DNA of 5,166 nt. Origin: Candidatus Methanoperedentaceae archaeon (GTDB taxonomy: Archaea; Halobacteriota; Methanosarcinia; Methanosarcinales; Methanoperedenaceae). Where the stretch lies: contig DUGO01000217.1 of NCBI GenBank assembly GCA_013331375.1, positions 1 through 5,166 of the forward strand, read 5' to 3'. How positions within the stretch are numbered: position 1 is the stretch's first letter; every line of letters starts with the position of its first letter. The notes beneath the pieces are model-generated. The model saw only the letters and a program-made list of their open reading frames with translations, had not been told where the DNA came from and did no database searches. This document shows positions 4,702 to 5,166 of the stretch, piece after piece. Both the position numbers and the translations under genes were made by a program.

Positions 4702-5166
4702 ATGGACATCGGCATCTGGATACAAGCCGCGGAGACGCTCATCACCGGCGCCGGCTTTCAATTATTCATAGAATCGAGATATCTGAGGGCTTTCGACACG
4801 ATTTGGGGACCAATCTTCTTGGGAACCATCCTCATCCTGGTCGCCGTGCTTTCAATGCGTTCTGTCCTGGATGCGCCACAATCGGCATTATGTTTTGCGA
4901 TAATATCTCTCCTGACGACTTATCTCATCCAGGAGAGGATACTGATAATCGGGTACCCGGACTACCCAAGAGAGGTCGCAGTTGCAGTGCTATTTTCATT
5001 GACTGGATTTTTTATCTTCACGATTGGAAATAAACGGTATTTCCCATACTCATCAATTTTCTCTTCCCTCATTATGTCGTTAATATATATCATGGCACTC
5101 AGACATGAAATTGGGATTTTCTCGTGGGATCTTTTCATGTTTTATTTATTTGTAAACATATTATCT
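4702..5166 (+). CDS. Multi-spanning membrane protein of unknown function, 3' end outside the window
   Basis: From ATG 4702 the frame MDIGIWIQAAETLITGAGFQ stays open to the last base (155 residues) without a stop, so the gene is cut by the window edge. After an amphipathic N-terminal 30 residues there are about five hydrophobic segments, near 34-51, 61-76, 91-108, 117-132 and 138-155, separated by short charged loops such as QERI and GNKRY. This is an integral membrane protein, without a cleavable signal peptide. I do not recognise a family; the layout resembles small archaeal membrane proteins annotated as hypothetical, or a membrane sensor domain whose cytoplasmic part lies beyond the edge. 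It is divergent from the NosD-like gene across 225 bases. The start was chosen by the hydrophobicity pattern and the upstream AGGTAGG. A plus-strand frame at 4803-5033 overlaps it and is a shadow. Confidence 0.65.
   Translation, partial: MDIGIWIQAAETLITGAGFQLFIESRYLRAFDTIWGPIFLGTILILVAVLSMRSVLDAPQSALCFAIISLLTTYLIQERILIIGYPDYPREVAVAVLFSLTGFFIFTIGNKRYFPYSSIFSSLIMSLIYIMALRHEIGIFSWDLFMFYLFVNILS

Noticed and set aside
4803..5033. Plus-strand open frame of 76 codons inside the last gene
   Set aside because: It overlaps the membrane-protein frame, which has coherent hydrophobic segments and stays open to the window edge; this one is Pro/Cys-rich without structure.

Overview
The window looks archaeal, most like a methanogen or methane-oxidising relative of the Methanosarcinales. 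Three things point that way: a NosD-type beta-helix surface protein with the N- and C-terminal motifs common in that group, a Cys-rich DUF3795-type protein, and TATA-like boxes about 26-30 bases upstream of several start codons (the geometry of archaeal, often leaderless, transcription). This is inference from gene style; there is no rRNA or marker gene here, so the genus is not claimed.

Layout. 1-323 has no convincing gene. It carries two kinds of repeat structure: a two-copy 49-base tandem unit built on TATCGG/CCGATA (about 44-131) and a GAACGAACTC inverted repeat with extra half-sites (about 184-238), followed by a TATA-like box. 324-735 is a HicBA-type toxin-antitoxin locus: an intact short HicB antitoxin overlapping a HicA toxin gene that is broken by two compensating frameshifts. 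736-1040 is a gene-poor, locally GC-rich stretch that may hold a decayed coding fragment on the minus strand. 1072-1632 (+) encodes a DUF3795-like protein with a dense N-terminal cysteine region and a helical tail.

Convergent to it on the minus strand is a membrane-anchored serine hydrolase of the beta-lactamase/NylB-like class (1683-3263). Upstream of that, on the same strand, lies a secreted NosD-like beta-helix protein (3460-4476), with a perfect spaced palindrome next to its TATA box. Divergent from it at 4702, a multi-spanning membrane protein of unknown function runs off the right edge.

The genes do not form one obvious pathway. The serine hydrolase and the beta-helix protein are both predicted to work outside the membrane, and the last gene is a membrane protein, so the right half is a small cell-envelope region. 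The left half (toxin-antitoxin remnant, repeats, possible gene fragment) looks like accessory or degraded DNA. I see no tRNA, rRNA, CRISPR array or transposase, and no clear evidence of a new multi-gene system. The most noteworthy items are the 49-base repeat pair, the compensating frameshifts in hicA, and the palindrome at the NosD promoter.
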